Below are positions 1 through 7,574 of a stretch of 13,693 nt of DNA, piece by piece (position 1 is the first letter of the stretch; each line of letters begins with the position of its first letter). The DNA lies in NCBI GenBank assembly GCA_963925015.1, contig CAWUTX010000014.1:1-13693 (forward strand), given 5' to 3'. A program made the translations under genes and the position numbers. Below the pieces are notes generated by a model. It made no database searches. It was not told the DNA's origin and was given only the letters and a program-made list of their open reading frames with translations. The stretch comes from JAQBXX01 sp963925015 (GTDB lineage: Bacteria > Pseudomonadota > Gammaproteobacteria > SURF-13).

Positions 1-39
1 TCCCGCCCCCCAAGCAGGGGGCGGGACAGGGCGGGGGGT
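1..39. repeat. GC-rich palindromic repeat, copy 1 (REP-like)
   Basis: A near-perfect hairpin (arms TCCCGCCCCC and GGGGGCGGGA) is followed by a G-rich tail CAGGGCGGGGGGTG. The same unit, in the same orientation, recurs at 13577-13615. It lies just downstream of gcvPA, probably between gcvPA and a gcvPB gene off the left edge. There it could act as an mRNA-stabilising or attenuating hairpin; that role is inference. Confidence 0.6.
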
Positions 40-66
40 GTCGCTTTACTTATGAGCTTATGAGCA

Positions 67-1419
67 CTATGTCAGTATACGCCGCAGACTGGCGGCATAG
101 GCATCCAGATCAGCGTCGTTCTTGGTTTCGGTGGCGCACACCAGAATCGCATCGCCCAGCTCCGGATAGTGCGCGCTCAAATCATAACCGCCCAGAATAT
201 TATTCGCGGCGAGCGCCTTGAGCACGTCGCGCGCCGGCTTGTTCACGCGCAGCACCACTTCGTGAAACAGCGGACGGCTGAACACCCGGCTCACGCCCGG
301 AATCGTGCAGAGTTTTTCCATCAGGCGATGGGTGTTGGCGTGGCATGCGGCTGCGACGCGCTCCAGACCCTCCGGCCCCAGCAGCGCCATGTGGATGGTC
401 GCGGCAGTGACAAGCAAGCCCTGGTTGGTGCAGATGTTAGACCTGGCTTTGGAGCGGCGGATGTGCTGTTCACGTGCTTGCAGCGTGAGCGTGAAGCCCG
501 GCTTTCCATCGAGGTCTACGGTGCGTGCAATGATGCGCCCCGGCATCTGGCGCACGTACTGTTTTTTGCAGCACATGAAACCGAAATACGGCCCGCCGGA
601 AGACAGCGGCGCACCGAGCGGCTGACCTTCACCGCAGACGATATCAGCGCCCATCCCGCCCCATTCGCCCGGCGGCTTGAGCAGCGCGAGCGAGATGGGG
701 TTCACCACCGCAATCACCAGCAGACCGTTCGCATGCGCCCAATCGGTGAGCGCATCGACTTCTTCTAGCCCGCCGAAGAAATTTGGCTGCGGAATCACGA
801 GTGCGGCGAAGTCGCCGGACTTGATCTGGTGCAGCGACTCCGGCACCGTGTGCCCTTCCTCCGCACAATAAGGAATCTCAACCAGCTCGATCTGCTGATA
901 CCGCACGATGCTGTGCACCACCGCGCGGTAGAGCGGGTGCACGGTGGCCGGCATCAGCACGCGGCGTGATTTGCCGTGCGTGCGCACCGCCATCAGCACG
1001 GCTTCGGCCAGCGCCGAGGCGCCGTCGTAGAGCGAGGCGTTGGAGACCTCCATGCCGGTGAGATTCGCCATCATGGTTTGGAATTCGTACAGCAATTGCA
1101 GCGTGCCCTGGCTCGCCTCGCCTTGATACGGCGTGTAGGCAGAATAAAATTCGCCGCGCGTGGTGATCTCCCACACCGCAGCAGGGATGTGGTGCTCATA
1201 CGCGCCCGCACCGATGAAGCACAGCGGGGCTTTATCTTGCGCCGCGCGCTCACTCATCAGGCGCACGGTTTCCATTTCCGAGAGGCGCGTGGGCACCGTG
1301 CTCAGTTGTGTCTCACGCAGTTGCGGCGGAATCTCTTCGAGTAAATCGTCGATGCTGTTCGCGCCGATGGCGGCGAGCATCGCGGCGACGTCTTCTTTAG
1401 TGTGTGGAATAAACGGCAT
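67..1419 (-). CDS. gcvPA: glycine dehydrogenase (decarboxylating) subunit 1 (P-protein, N-terminal half)
   Basis: This is the alpha subunit of the split, PLP-dependent P-protein of the glycine cleavage system. With subunit 2 it decarboxylates glycine and passes the aminomethyl group to the lipoyl arm of GcvH in the cytoplasm. The 450-aa length is normal for subunit 1, and family blocks are clear: FIGAGAYEHHIPAAV near residues 68-82, SAYTPYQGEASQGTLQ near 93-108 and SNASLYDGASA near 125-135. The PLP-binding lysine is carried by subunit 2, which should follow off the left edge. The start ATG lies 9 nt after the gcvH stop with no strong ribosome binding site, so translation is probably coupled to gcvH. 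It is the third gene of a gcvT-gcvH-gcvPA transcript controlled by the glycine riboswitch upstream. Identification is firm. Confidence 0.96.
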   Translation of the reverse strand: MPFIPHTKEDVAAMLAAIGANSIDDLLEEIPPQLRETQLSTVPTRLSEMETVRLMSERAAQDKAPLCFIGAGAYEHHIPAAVWEITTRGEFYSAYTPYQGEASQGTLQLLYEFQTMMANLTGMEVSNASLYDGASALAEAVLMAVRTHGKSRRVLMPATVHPLYRAVVHSIVRYQQIELVEIPYCAEEGHTVPESLHQIKSGDFAALVIPQPNFFGGLEEVDALTDWAHANGLLVIAVVNPISLALLKPPGEWGGMGADIVCGEGQPLGAPLSSGGPYFGFMCCKKQYVRQMPGRIIARTVDLDGKPGFTLTLQAREQHIRRSKARSNICTNQGLLVTAATIHMALLGPEGLERVAAACHANTHRLMEKLCTIPGVSRVFSRPLFHEVVLRVNKPARDVLKALAANNILGGYDLSAHYPELGDAILVCATETKNDADLDAYAASLRRILT

Positions 1420-1428
1420 GATGTTGTT

Positions 1429-1824
1429 TTAGTGTGCTTCGGAAGCAATGAAGGCCGCGTATGCGTTGGCATCCAGCAGGTTATTCAATTCCGCCGGATT
1501 GGAAGGTTTCAGGCGCAGCATCCACGCCGTGCCGTAGGCGTCCTTGTTCACCAGTTCCGGCTGGCTGGCGAGGGCGCTGTTGACTTCGGTCACTGCGCCC
1601 GCGATGGGGCTGTAGATGTCGGAGGCGGCCTTGACCGACTCCACCACCGCGCAGGCCTCGCTCGCCTTCACCTGTTTGCCTACCGCAGGCACGTCGATGA
1701 ACACCACGTCGCCCAGCAAATCCTGTGCGTGATCGGTGATGCCCATGGTCACCGTGCCGTCCTTTTGCACATCCACCCATTCGTGGGTTTTGGTGTACTT
1801 GAGATGTTTGGGAATGTTGCTCAT
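1429..1824 (-). CDS. gcvH: glycine cleavage system H protein
   Basis: This is the lipoyl carrier of the glycine cleavage system, shuttling the aminomethyl intermediate from the P-protein to GcvT and electrons to the L-protein. The 131-aa length is typical. The N-terminal KYTKTHEWV block, the GITDHAQDLLGDVVFIDVP block (about residues 28-46) and the lipoylation site ESVKAASDIYSP, with the modified lysine at about residue 65, are all present. The start ATG has an AGGGGG ribosome binding site about 9 nt upstream and lies 20 nt after the gcvT stop. It is the second gene of the operon. Confidence 0.97.
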   Translation of the reverse strand: MSNIPKHLKYTKTHEWVDVQKDGTVTMGITDHAQDLLGDVVFIDVPAVGKQVKASEACAVVESVKAASDIYSPIAGAVTEVNSALASQPELVNKDAYGTAWMLRLKPSNPAELNNLLDANAYAAFIASEAH

Positions 1825-1844
1825 GTTATGGCCCCCTGAAAACT

Positions 1845-2960
1845 TCAGATTAAAGATTTTCCGTTACGTACAAACGGCGGCTTCACGACGCGCGCCGGGT
1901 GCAGTGTGCCTCGGATATCGACCGCCACGCGCGCGCCGGTCGCCGCAGGTACACGCGCCAGTGCGACGGCCAGGCCGAGCGTGGGCGCGAAACTGCCGCT
2001 GGTGATCTCGCCAGAACCAGCGTCGGCACCAGCGCCGACACCCACGCCTTCGACGATGACTTTCTGATGGTTGCGCAGCACGCCCTTGTCTTCCAGCACC
2101 AGCCCCACCAGCTTGCGCGCGACGCCTTGCGCCTTTTGTTTTTCCAGCGCATCGCGTCCGATGAATTTGCGCGTGGCGGGCTCCCACGCCACTGTCCACT
2201 CCAGCCCGCATTCCAGCGGCGAAATGGTTTCATCCATGTCCGTGCCGTAGAGATTCATGCCCGCTTCGAGTCGCAGCGTGTCGCGCGCGCCGAGGCCAAT
2301 GGGTTTGACGCCTTTGCCCAGCAGCGCGCGCCACAGTGCGGCGGCGTCTTTGCCCGGCAGCAAAATCTCGAAGCCGTCTTCGCCGGTGTAGCCGGTGCGG
2401 CCGATGAAGATGTCACCGGCGTGCGCGGCGTAAAAAGGTTTCAGTTGCGCGGCCTGCTCGCGCAAGGTGTCATTGGAACCGGTTAGCACGTCATACACCC
2501 GTTCGCGCGCGTCAGGGCCTTGCACGGCGATCATGGCGAGCTCCGGCCGTTCGGTCACGGTGACGCCATAGGCCGCCGCCTGTGCGTTGATCGAGGCCAT
2601 TTCTTTCTCGCGCGTGGCGGCGTTCACCACCATGCGGAACCACTGTTCATCCATGAAATACACGATGAGGTCGTCGATCACGCCGCCCTCTGCATTCAGC
2701 ATGCAGGTGTAGAGCGCCTGCTGGGCTTTAAGCTTGTCGACATTGTTGGCGATGAGGTGTTGCAGAAACGCACGCACCTGTGGCCCGCGCAAATCCACGA
2801 TGGTCATGTGCGAGACGTCGAACATGCCGGCGCCGCACCGCACCTGATGATGCTCTTCGACCTGCGAGCCGTAATGAATGGGCATGTCCCAGCCGGCAAA
2901 ATCGACGATCTTCGCGTGCAGCGCCAGGTGTTCCTGATAGAGCGGTGTTAGGTGGCCCAT
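1845..2960 (-). CDS. gcvT: glycine cleavage system T protein (aminomethyltransferase)
   Basis: This is the folate-dependent aminomethyltransferase. It releases ammonia from the GcvH-bound intermediate and transfers the methylene group to tetrahydrofolate. At 371 aa it is close to the usual length. Diagnostic blocks are VDFAGWDMPIHYGSQ near residue 20, GMFDVSHM near 45, GRTGYTGEDGFEILLPG near 190 and LGARDTLRLEAGMNLYGTDMD near 225. The C-terminal barrel contains a small Gly/Ala/Val-rich expansion (GVGVGAGADAG) before the conserved TSGSFAPTLG. The start ATG fits the usual GcvT N-terminus, but the Shine-Dalgarno sequence is poor. A MITE-like element ends only about 15 nt upstream and may have displaced the original leader. 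First gene of the operon. Confidence 0.96.
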   Translation of the reverse strand: MGHLTPLYQEHLALHAKIVDFAGWDMPIHYGSQVEEHHQVRCGAGMFDVSHMTIVDLRGPQVRAFLQHLIANNVDKLKAQQALYTCMLNAEGGVIDDLIVYFMDEQWFRMVVNAATREKEMASINAQAAAYGVTVTERPELAMIAVQGPDARERVYDVLTGSNDTLREQAAQLKPFYAAHAGDIFIGRTGYTGEDGFEILLPGKDAAALWRALLGKGVKPIGLGARDTLRLEAGMNLYGTDMDETISPLECGLEWTVAWEPATRKFIGRDALEKQKAQGVARKLVGLVLEDKGVLRNHQKVIVEGVGVGAGADAGSGEITSGSFAPTLGLAVALARVPAATGARVAVDIRGTLHPARVVKPPFVRNGKSLI

Positions 2961-2975
2961 GATGTTCTCGCGTTA

Positions 2976-3127
2976 AGGGCATCTCTAAAAATGCGTCTTT
3001 TGCTCCAATACTGTTGCAGCTTCGCCAGTTTACTATTGGGCTGCTCACATACTAACGTGTATGCTGCGCTGCTCGCCTGCACTGCGCCTTGTCTTGAAGC
3101 AAAATCCATCATTTTTAGAGGCGCCCT
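2976..3127. mobile_element. MITE-like element with ~29-bp terminal inverted repeats in the gcvT leader
   Basis: About 152 bp are bounded by imperfect inverted repeats: left arm 2976-3004 (begins AGGGCATCTCTAAAAATG), right arm 3098-3127 (its complement begins AGGGCGCCTCTAAAAATG). Both arms then continue into a matching TTTTGCT. The interior contains a small inverted repeat (CATAC/GTATG around 3047-3063) and no coding frame. No clear target-site duplication is visible. It lies between the riboswitch terminator and the gcvT start codon, so it is transcribed as part of the gcvT 5' leader. Size and layout suggest a non-autonomous element; no transposase is present in the window. Confidence 0.65.
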
Positions 3128-3131
3128 GAAA

Positions 3132-3183
3132 ATCAAAAAGAAAAGGGCGAGAGCAACGCATACACGATGCGCTGCTCTCGCCC
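3132..3183 (-). terminator. intrinsic terminator of the glycine riboswitch
   Basis: On the minus strand a long GC-rich hairpin (5' arm GGGCGAGAGCAGCGCAT, 3' arm ATGCGTTGCTCTCGCCC, 3145-3183) is followed at once by a T-rich run TTTTCTTTTT. It sits directly after the second glycine aptamer, where an expression platform is expected. Known glycine riboswitches upstream of gcvT usually switch expression on with glycine, so glycine binding presumably prevents this termination; the alternative antiterminator pairing was not resolved by eye. Confidence 0.85.
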
Positions 3184-3357
3184 CTCTGTCCTGTGACCTG
3201 AGAGATTGAACCCCTTCGGTGCCTGACCACGGATATCAGTGGTCAGAACTCTCCAGAATATAGTGCTGTCTTCGCGGTCCTTTTGCCTGAGCGTTTCCGG
3301 GCGGTTTGCGCCGTCGGCGTCCGGCACCTGTAACAGTGTCGGATCTCTCCCGCGAAG
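3184..3357 (-). ncRNA. tandem glycine riboswitch (two aptamers)
   Basis: Two glycine-aptamer-like units lie head to tail on the minus strand. Aptamer 1 (about 3270-3357) is closed by a perfect P1 stem CTTCGCGG/CCGCGAAG and holds the GGGAGAG start and the CCGGAAACGCTCAGGCAAAA core. Aptamer 2 (about 3184-3258) has CTGGAGAG, a hairpin CTGACCACTGATATCCGTGGTCAG, and the core ACCGAAGGGG followed by CTCTCAGG. A short linker separates them. This is the known architecture that senses glycine and controls gcv operons. The terminator follows immediately and gcvT lies downstream. Confidence 0.93.
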
Positions 3358-3366
3358 ATCGGGCCT

Positions 3367-3395
3367 ACTATACCGTGCGCGTGCGGCGAATCCAA
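3367..3395 (-). promoter_or_regulatory. sigma-70 promoter of the gcv operon
   Basis: On the minus strand, a -35 box TTGGAT (3390-3395) and a -10 box TATAGT (3367-3372) are separated by exactly 17 bp. The predicted transcription start (about 3360) falls just in front of the first riboswitch aptamer, which supports the call. Confidence 0.75.
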
Positions 3396-3462
3396 GCCAA
3401 ATTGCTCAACCCGGCACGGCAAAGAGTCTGCGGCCATCTGCGTTTTCCTGGTGCGGAACAGG

Positions 3463-5130
3463 TCACGCCTGTGTGTTGGTGGAGCGCATCAGGAGCCGCA
3501 CCGGGATCAGTCCCACCAGGATCAGTGCCAGCGCGGGTAGCGCCGCGCGCTGCCATTCGCCCTCCGAGGTCATTTCGAAGATGCGGATGGCAAGCGTATC
3601 CCAGCCAAACGGGCGCAGCAGCAGCGTCGCCGGCATCTCCTTCATGACCTCAACAAAGACCAGCAGACCGGCGGAGAGCAGGCCGGGCCGCAGCATGGGC
3701 AGATACACCCGCCACAGGATTTCCCTTTGCCCCGCGCCCAGGCTGCGCGCGGCCTGCGTGATCGACGGCGTGATGCGCTCCAGGCCGCTCTCCACCGGCC
3801 CATGCGCGACGGCGAGAAAACGCACCAGATAGGCAAACAGCAACGCCGCGAGCGAGCTTGCCAGTGCGAACCCTGCGGGTGTGCCGAGCCACGTCTCGCT
3901 GAAGGTGTCGATCCCCCGATCCAGCCACGTCAGCACCAGCATGATGCCCACCGCGAGCACCGTGCCAGGCAGCGCGTAGCCCAGCGTGGCAAGGCGTATC
4001 AGGGCGTTGGTCAGGTTATCGCGGGAGCCGCGCCGCGCTGCGGAGAGCAGCAAGGCTGCGGACACGGTAATGAGCGCGGCGAATGCGCCGAGTGCCAGCG
4101 TATTCAGCGTAAATTCGATATAGCGCGTATCCAAACCGCTGAGCGCCGTGTCTGCGGCCCAGACCAGCAGTTGCGCCAGCGGAACGAGAAAGGCGGCGGA
4201 CAGCACCACGCCAGCGCCAGCGGTCGCGCCCCACGCACGCACACCGGTGAGGCGAAAGCGGCGTTCGTGCGCGAGCTTGCCGCCGCTGTGAAAACGCGCC
4301 GCACCCCGAAAGTGGTGCTCCAGATAGAAGGCGAGCGCCACAAACAGCAGCAGCAGGGTGGAGAGCTGTGCCGCCGCGTCGATACTGAACAACCCGAACC
4401 AGGCCTTGTAGATCGCGGTGGTGAAGGTGTCGTAGTTGAAAATGTACACCGCGCCGAAGTCGGCGAGCGTCTCCATGAGTGCGAGTGCAACGCCTGCCGC
4501 GAGCGCCGGGCGCGCGGTGGGCAGCGCCACGCGCAGAAAGGCCTGCCATGGCGTGAGGCCCAGCATGCGTCCGCACTCCAGCAGTGTGCGCCCCTGCGAG
4601 AGGAACGCCGCGCGTGCGAGCATGTAAACGTAGGGATAGAGCGCAAGCACCATCACCACGATGATACCGCCTGTGGAGCGGATGGCCGGCAGCCGCAGAT
4701 CCTCGCCGAACACCGTACGCAGCGCCGTTTGCAGCGGGCCGCTGAAGTCCAGCAGGCCAATGGCAACGAAGGCGAGTACGTAAGTGGGCACGGCAAGCGG
4801 CAGCATCAGCGCCCACTCGAACATGCGACGGCCGGGAAACTCGCACATCGCCGTGAGCCATGCGAGCCCCGCGCCCAGCACCAGCACGCCCACTCCGACG
4901 CCCGCCGTCAACACCAGCGTGTTGCGTACCAGTTCGCCCAGCACGGTATGTGCAAGATGGCGCCATACCTCGCCCTCCGGGTGTAGCCAGGAGAGGAACG
5001 GCACCAGGATGGGAAGCGCGACCAGCGCGGCGATGAGCAGCGTGACCATACGCCAGCCGCTGTTCATGCGGCGCGCGCGAGCCCCCAGATGGCCTGGGGC
5101 CATGGCGCCGGTGCCGGGGTATGCGCTCAC
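3463..5130 (-). CDS. iron(III) ABC transporter permease, two fused permease domains (FbpB type)
   Basis: This is the inner-membrane permease of a ferric-iron ABC importer. The 555-aa protein has about twelve hydrophobic segments arranged as two permease halves. Each half has an EAA-type ATPase-contact loop: GRMLGLTPWQAFLRVALP near residues 185-203 and ARSLGAGQREILWRVYLP near 470-490. This fused form is typical of FbpB/FutB-like permeases. The GTG start lies 6 nt after the stop of the upstream binding-protein gene, so the two are co-transcribed. The ribosome binding site is weak, and an internal ATG near residue 10 or 22 could be the true start. No ATP-binding subunit follows; the next downstream features are the gcv promoter and riboswitch on the same strand. 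A thiamine or other substrate cannot be excluded from the permease alone, but the partner protein and the Fur box argue for iron. Confidence 0.9.
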   Translation of the reverse strand: MSAYPGTGAMAPGHLGARARRMNSGWRMVTLLIAALVALPILVPFLSWLHPEGEVWRHLAHTVLGELVRNTLVLTAGVGVGVLVLGAGLAWLTAMCEFPGRRMFEWALMLPLAVPTYVLAFVAIGLLDFSGPLQTALRTVFGEDLRLPAIRSTGGIIVVMVLALYPYVYMLARAAFLSQGRTLLECGRMLGLTPWQAFLRVALPTARPALAAGVALALMETLADFGAVYIFNYDTFTTAIYKAWFGLFSIDAAAQLSTLLLLFVALAFYLEHHFRGAARFHSGGKLAHERRFRLTGVRAWGATAGAGVVLSAAFLVPLAQLLVWAADTALSGLDTRYIEFTLNTLALGAFAALITVSAALLLSAARRGSRDNLTNALIRLATLGYALPGTVLAVGIMLVLTWLDRGIDTFSETWLGTPAGFALASSLAALLFAYLVRFLAVAHGPVESGLERITPSITQAARSLGAGQREILWRVYLPMLRPGLLSAGLLVFVEVMKEMPATLLLRPFGWDTLAIRIFEMTSEGEWQRAALPALALILVGLIPVRLLMRSTNTQA

Positions 5131-5136
5131 GTGGGC

Positions 5137-6144
5137 TTATTTATATCCCGCGCGATCCATCAGCATCACCGCCCGGGCTTGTAGCTTGCCGGCCTCGGCA
5201 ACGTTGATGGTGTCCTGTTTGAATGCACCCCACGAGGCCACCAGCGGATCGGGTTGCACCTGCGGATTGGCGGGAAACTCCAAGTTGGAATCCGCGAACA
5301 GATGTTGCGCCTTGTCGCCGGAGAGCCATTCAAGGAATTTCAGCGCCGCCTGCGCATGCTTGGCGTGCTGGGTAATGCCGGCGCCGGAGATGTTCACGTG
5401 CACGCCACGGTCGTTCTGGTTCGGCCAGTAGAGCGCGAGCGGCAGCTCCGGCTTGCTCTTCATGAGCCGCCCGTAGTAATAGGTGTTGACGATGCCCACG
5501 TCGCACTGACCGGCGGCGATCGCCTCCATCTCCTTGGTGTCGTCCGAGTGTGGTTCGGTGGCGAGGTTGGTGACCCAGCTGCGCACGACCTCCTCAGTCT
5601 TCTGTTCGCCCAGGCGCGCGATCATCATCGCCACCAGCGACTGGTTGTAGACCTTCTTCGAGGAACGCAGGCACAACCGGCCCTTCCATTGCGCCGCGCC
5701 CAGGCCTTCATAGGAAGCGAGGTCGGCGGGCTTCACCTTTTGGGTGTTGTAGACGATGGTGCGCGCGCGTACCGAGAGACCATACCAGTAGCCGTCCGGG
5801 TCGCGCAGATGCGCGGGAATGTTGTCGTGCAGTGTTTTGGACTCGACCTTGGCCAGCACACCCTCCTGTGCCGCCTGCCACAGGTTGCCGGCATCTACTG
5901 TGATCAGAAGGTCGGCCGGTGTGTTCTTGCCCTCGGCCTTGAGGCGTGCGACTAGCGGGCCCTCCTGGCCGGTGACGAATTGGATGTTGACGCCGGTTTC
6001 TTTGGTATAGGCATCAAACAAGGGCTTTATCAGTTGTTCGTTGCGTGCCGAGTAAACCACAATCTCATCCGCCGCCTGAACAGGCGCAAAGGCGAGGGGC
6101 AGCAGGGCAAGCAGCGACAGCAAGGCATAACGCAAGGGTTTCAT
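5137..6144 (-). CDS. periplasmic Fe(3+)-binding protein of an ABC importer (FbpA/FutA type)
   Basis: This is an extracellular solute-binding protein that captures ferric iron in the periplasm and delivers it to the permease downstream. The N-terminus has a signal peptide with likely cleavage after VQA (residue 24). The mature protein begins DEIVVYSARNEQLIKPLF, a hallmark of the iron-binding FbpA/FutA/Idi family. The paired tyrosines that bind iron are in TYYYGRL, about residues 222-224. The start was set at the ATG at 6144 because a GGAG lies 6 nt upstream; an in-frame ATG four codons earlier (6156) has no comparable site. A near-perfect Fur box overlaps the promoter, so the operon should be repressed by iron-loaded Fur. 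Length (335 aa) is normal. Confidence 0.93.
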   Translation of the reverse strand: MKPLRYALLSLLALLPLAFAPVQAADEIVVYSARNEQLIKPLFDAYTKETGVNIQFVTGQEGPLVARLKAEGKNTPADLLITVDAGNLWQAAQEGVLAKVESKTLHDNIPAHLRDPDGYWYGLSVRARTIVYNTQKVKPADLASYEGLGAAQWKGRLCLRSSKKVYNQSLVAMMIARLGEQKTEEVVRSWVTNLATEPHSDDTKEMEAIAAGQCDVGIVNTYYYGRLMKSKPELPLALYWPNQNDRGVHVNISGAGITQHAKHAQAALKFLEWLSGDKAQHLFADSNLEFPANPQVQPDPLVASWGAFKQDTINVAEAGKLQARAVMLMDRAGYK

Positions 6145-6181
6145 AACAAGCTCCATAGAGTTGAAGTTAAAGTCTGGCCTT

Positions 6182-6211
6182 AATGATAATAGTTATCATT
6201 TACTAATGCAA
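6182..6211 (-). promoter_or_regulatory. Fur box overlapping the promoter of the iron-uptake operon
   Basis: AATGATAATAGTTATCATT (6182-6200) is a perfect 8-3-8 palindrome and closely matches the 19-bp Fur consensus. On the minus strand a plausible -35 TTGCAT (6206-6211) and -10 TATCAT (6183-6188) flank a 17-bp spacer, so the box covers the spacer and the -10 element. This is the standard arrangement for Fur repression of an iron importer. Confidence 0.88.
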
Positions 6212-6239
6212 GTGTCTGTGGATTCACCTTGGATTGCGC

Positions 6240-6992
6240 CTAACCAAGGGCGCTGTTCAGCAGCTTAAAGGCCGCGAACAGCAGCACCAAGGCCAGCAAA
6301 CGCTGCAAAACCACGGGCCGGAGCCGGAAAGCACCCGTGTGAGATCCGAGGCCGCCACCGAGGATGACCGCAACGGCGAGCAGGCCGGTCAGCGTCCAGT
6401 CGGGCGGCGCTTGCGCGGTCTTCGCCAGCAGTCCGGCGCAGGAGTTGAGGAAAATAAAGGCAGCGGATACGGCGGCGGTTTTTTTGGCGTCCGCCCAGCC
6501 GAGCGCCAGCAGCAAAGCGCTCAGGAAGATACCGCCCCCTATGCCGAGCAGACCGGCTAGAAAGCCCAGCAGCAGGCCGACGGGCAGGCCGATCAGGTAT
6601 AAGCGCTGCGGCGTGAGATCGTCCCTGGCCTTGAGCGGACGGGAAAAAACCATGAAGCGCACGGCGGCGGCCAGCAAGGTAATGCCGAGCAGGATGGAAA
6701 AAGCGTCCGGCGACAGGTGCAGCGCACCACCCATGTAGGCGGCCGGGATGGAGGTGATGACGAACGGCGCCAGCAGGCGCAGATCAAAATACTCGGCGCG
6801 CTGATAGTGGAAAAACGCCAGCCCACTCACCAGCAGATTCGGCGCCAGCACCGTTGGCACGATGTCCGCACGCGCAAAGCCGAACAGCGCGAAGAGAGCG
6901 AGGTAAGTCGAGGCCCCGCCGTGGCCCACTGAGCTGTACACCAGCGCAGTGGCGAAAAACAGAGGCACCAGACTAAGCAGGCCAGCATCCAT
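6240..6992 (-). CDS. TauE/SafE (TSUP) family membrane transporter
   Basis: A 250-aa, very hydrophobic protein with about eight predicted membrane segments. The first repeat starts FATALVYSSVGHGGAS (residues 13-28) and the second carries FLAGLLGIGGGIFLSALLL (about 159-177), the duplicated Gly-rich motif typical of the TSUP family. Family members export sulfite, sulfoacetate or other organosulfur anions, but the substrate cannot be read from this sequence. Its stop lies 96 nt before the iron-binding gene, with the Fur box in between, so it is probably not part of the iron operon. It follows the cytochrome c gene on the same strand, separated by a terminator, and its own ribosome binding site is poor. 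Confidence 0.85.
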   Translation of the reverse strand: MDAGLLSLVPLFFATALVYSSVGHGGASTYLALFALFGFARADIVPTVLAPNLLVSGLAFFHYQRAEYFDLRLLAPFVITSIPAAYMGGALHLSPDAFSILLGITLLAAAVRFMVFSRPLKARDDLTPQRLYLIGLPVGLLLGFLAGLLGIGGGIFLSALLLALGWADAKKTAAVSAAFIFLNSCAGLLAKTAQAPPDWTLTGLLAVAVILGGGLGSHTGAFRLRPVVLQRLLALVLLFAAFKLLNSALG

Positions 6993-7029
6993 GGGTGAGC
7001 TTTACCACGGCGGCATGCAACAACAGCAC

Positions 7030-7060
7030 AAAAAAAAGCCAGCGGGTTAGGCTGGCTTTT
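7030..7060 (-). terminator. intrinsic terminator after the cytochrome c gene
   Basis: Hairpin AAAAGCCAGC (7034-7043) with GCTGGCTTTT (7051-7060) around a 7-nt loop. On the minus strand it is followed by a run of eight T, so it ends the cytochrome c transcript about 20 nt past the stop. The flanking A/T runs may allow weaker termination on the other strand too. Confidence 0.85.
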
Positions 7061-7082
7061 AGTAATGCAAAGTCGAAAATGA

Positions 7083-7418
7083 TTATTTCTTCAGCGACAG
7101 GATAAAGTCCGCGAGCTTATCGATGTCAGCATCAGCCACGCGCGGCGAGTAGGCCGGCATTACACCCATCTGCCAACGGCCCTTGCCGCCTTTGCTTATC
7201 CACTCCACCAATAGCTTCTTGGCGTCTGCGTTGCCCTTGTACTTGGCGCTCACATCATTCCAAGCTGGCCCAACACGCTTCTGCTCGATGTTGTGGCAGG
7301 CGAAGCAGCCGCTAGCCTGAGCCAGTGCCTTGCCCGCTTCCATGTCCAGTGCGGCGCTTGCCTGGCCTGCGAACAACAGTGCGGCGGCAGCGGAAGCAAT
7401 TAACCAATGTGACTTCAT
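7083..7418 (-). CDS. periplasmic class I cytochrome c (c-551/c-552 type)
   Basis: A small soluble electron carrier. The 111-aa precursor has a signal peptide (cleavage probably after ASA, residue 22), leaving a mature domain of about 88 residues, the size of cytochromes c-551/c-552. The single heme-attachment motif CFACH is at residues 38-42, and the axial methionine is probably in MGVMPAYSP (Met87). The C-terminal helix ADIDKLADFILSL is typical. The start ATG has an excellent AAGGAG ribosome binding site 7 nt upstream. The gene is monocistronic, with a terminator behind it. Likely partners are a bc1 complex and a terminal oxidase or nitrite reductase; the sequence does not say which. Confidence 0.93.
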   Translation of the reverse strand: MKSHWLIASAAAALLFAGQASAALDMEAGKALAQASGCFACHNIEQKRVGPAWNDVSAKYKGNADAKKLLVEWISKGGKGRWQMGVMPAYSPRVADADIDKLADFILSLKK

Positions 7419-7574
7419 GAATCTTCTCCTTAAATAAAATGTGATAAATTAAACCAAAACCTGAGGTTCACTATTACAAGGCCGAGGCCCCAGCAAGCGC
7501 CCTACGCGCCATTATCTCATTTATTAACGCCGAAATAGCAAGCGCGGCGAAAAAATCCTTATGTGCCTGCTGGC

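Noticed and set aside
3727..4986. Open frame of 419 codons opposite the iron permease
   Set aside because: Antisense to a well-supported permease; the product is rich in Arg, Gln, His and Glu with no domain, typical of a shadow frame.
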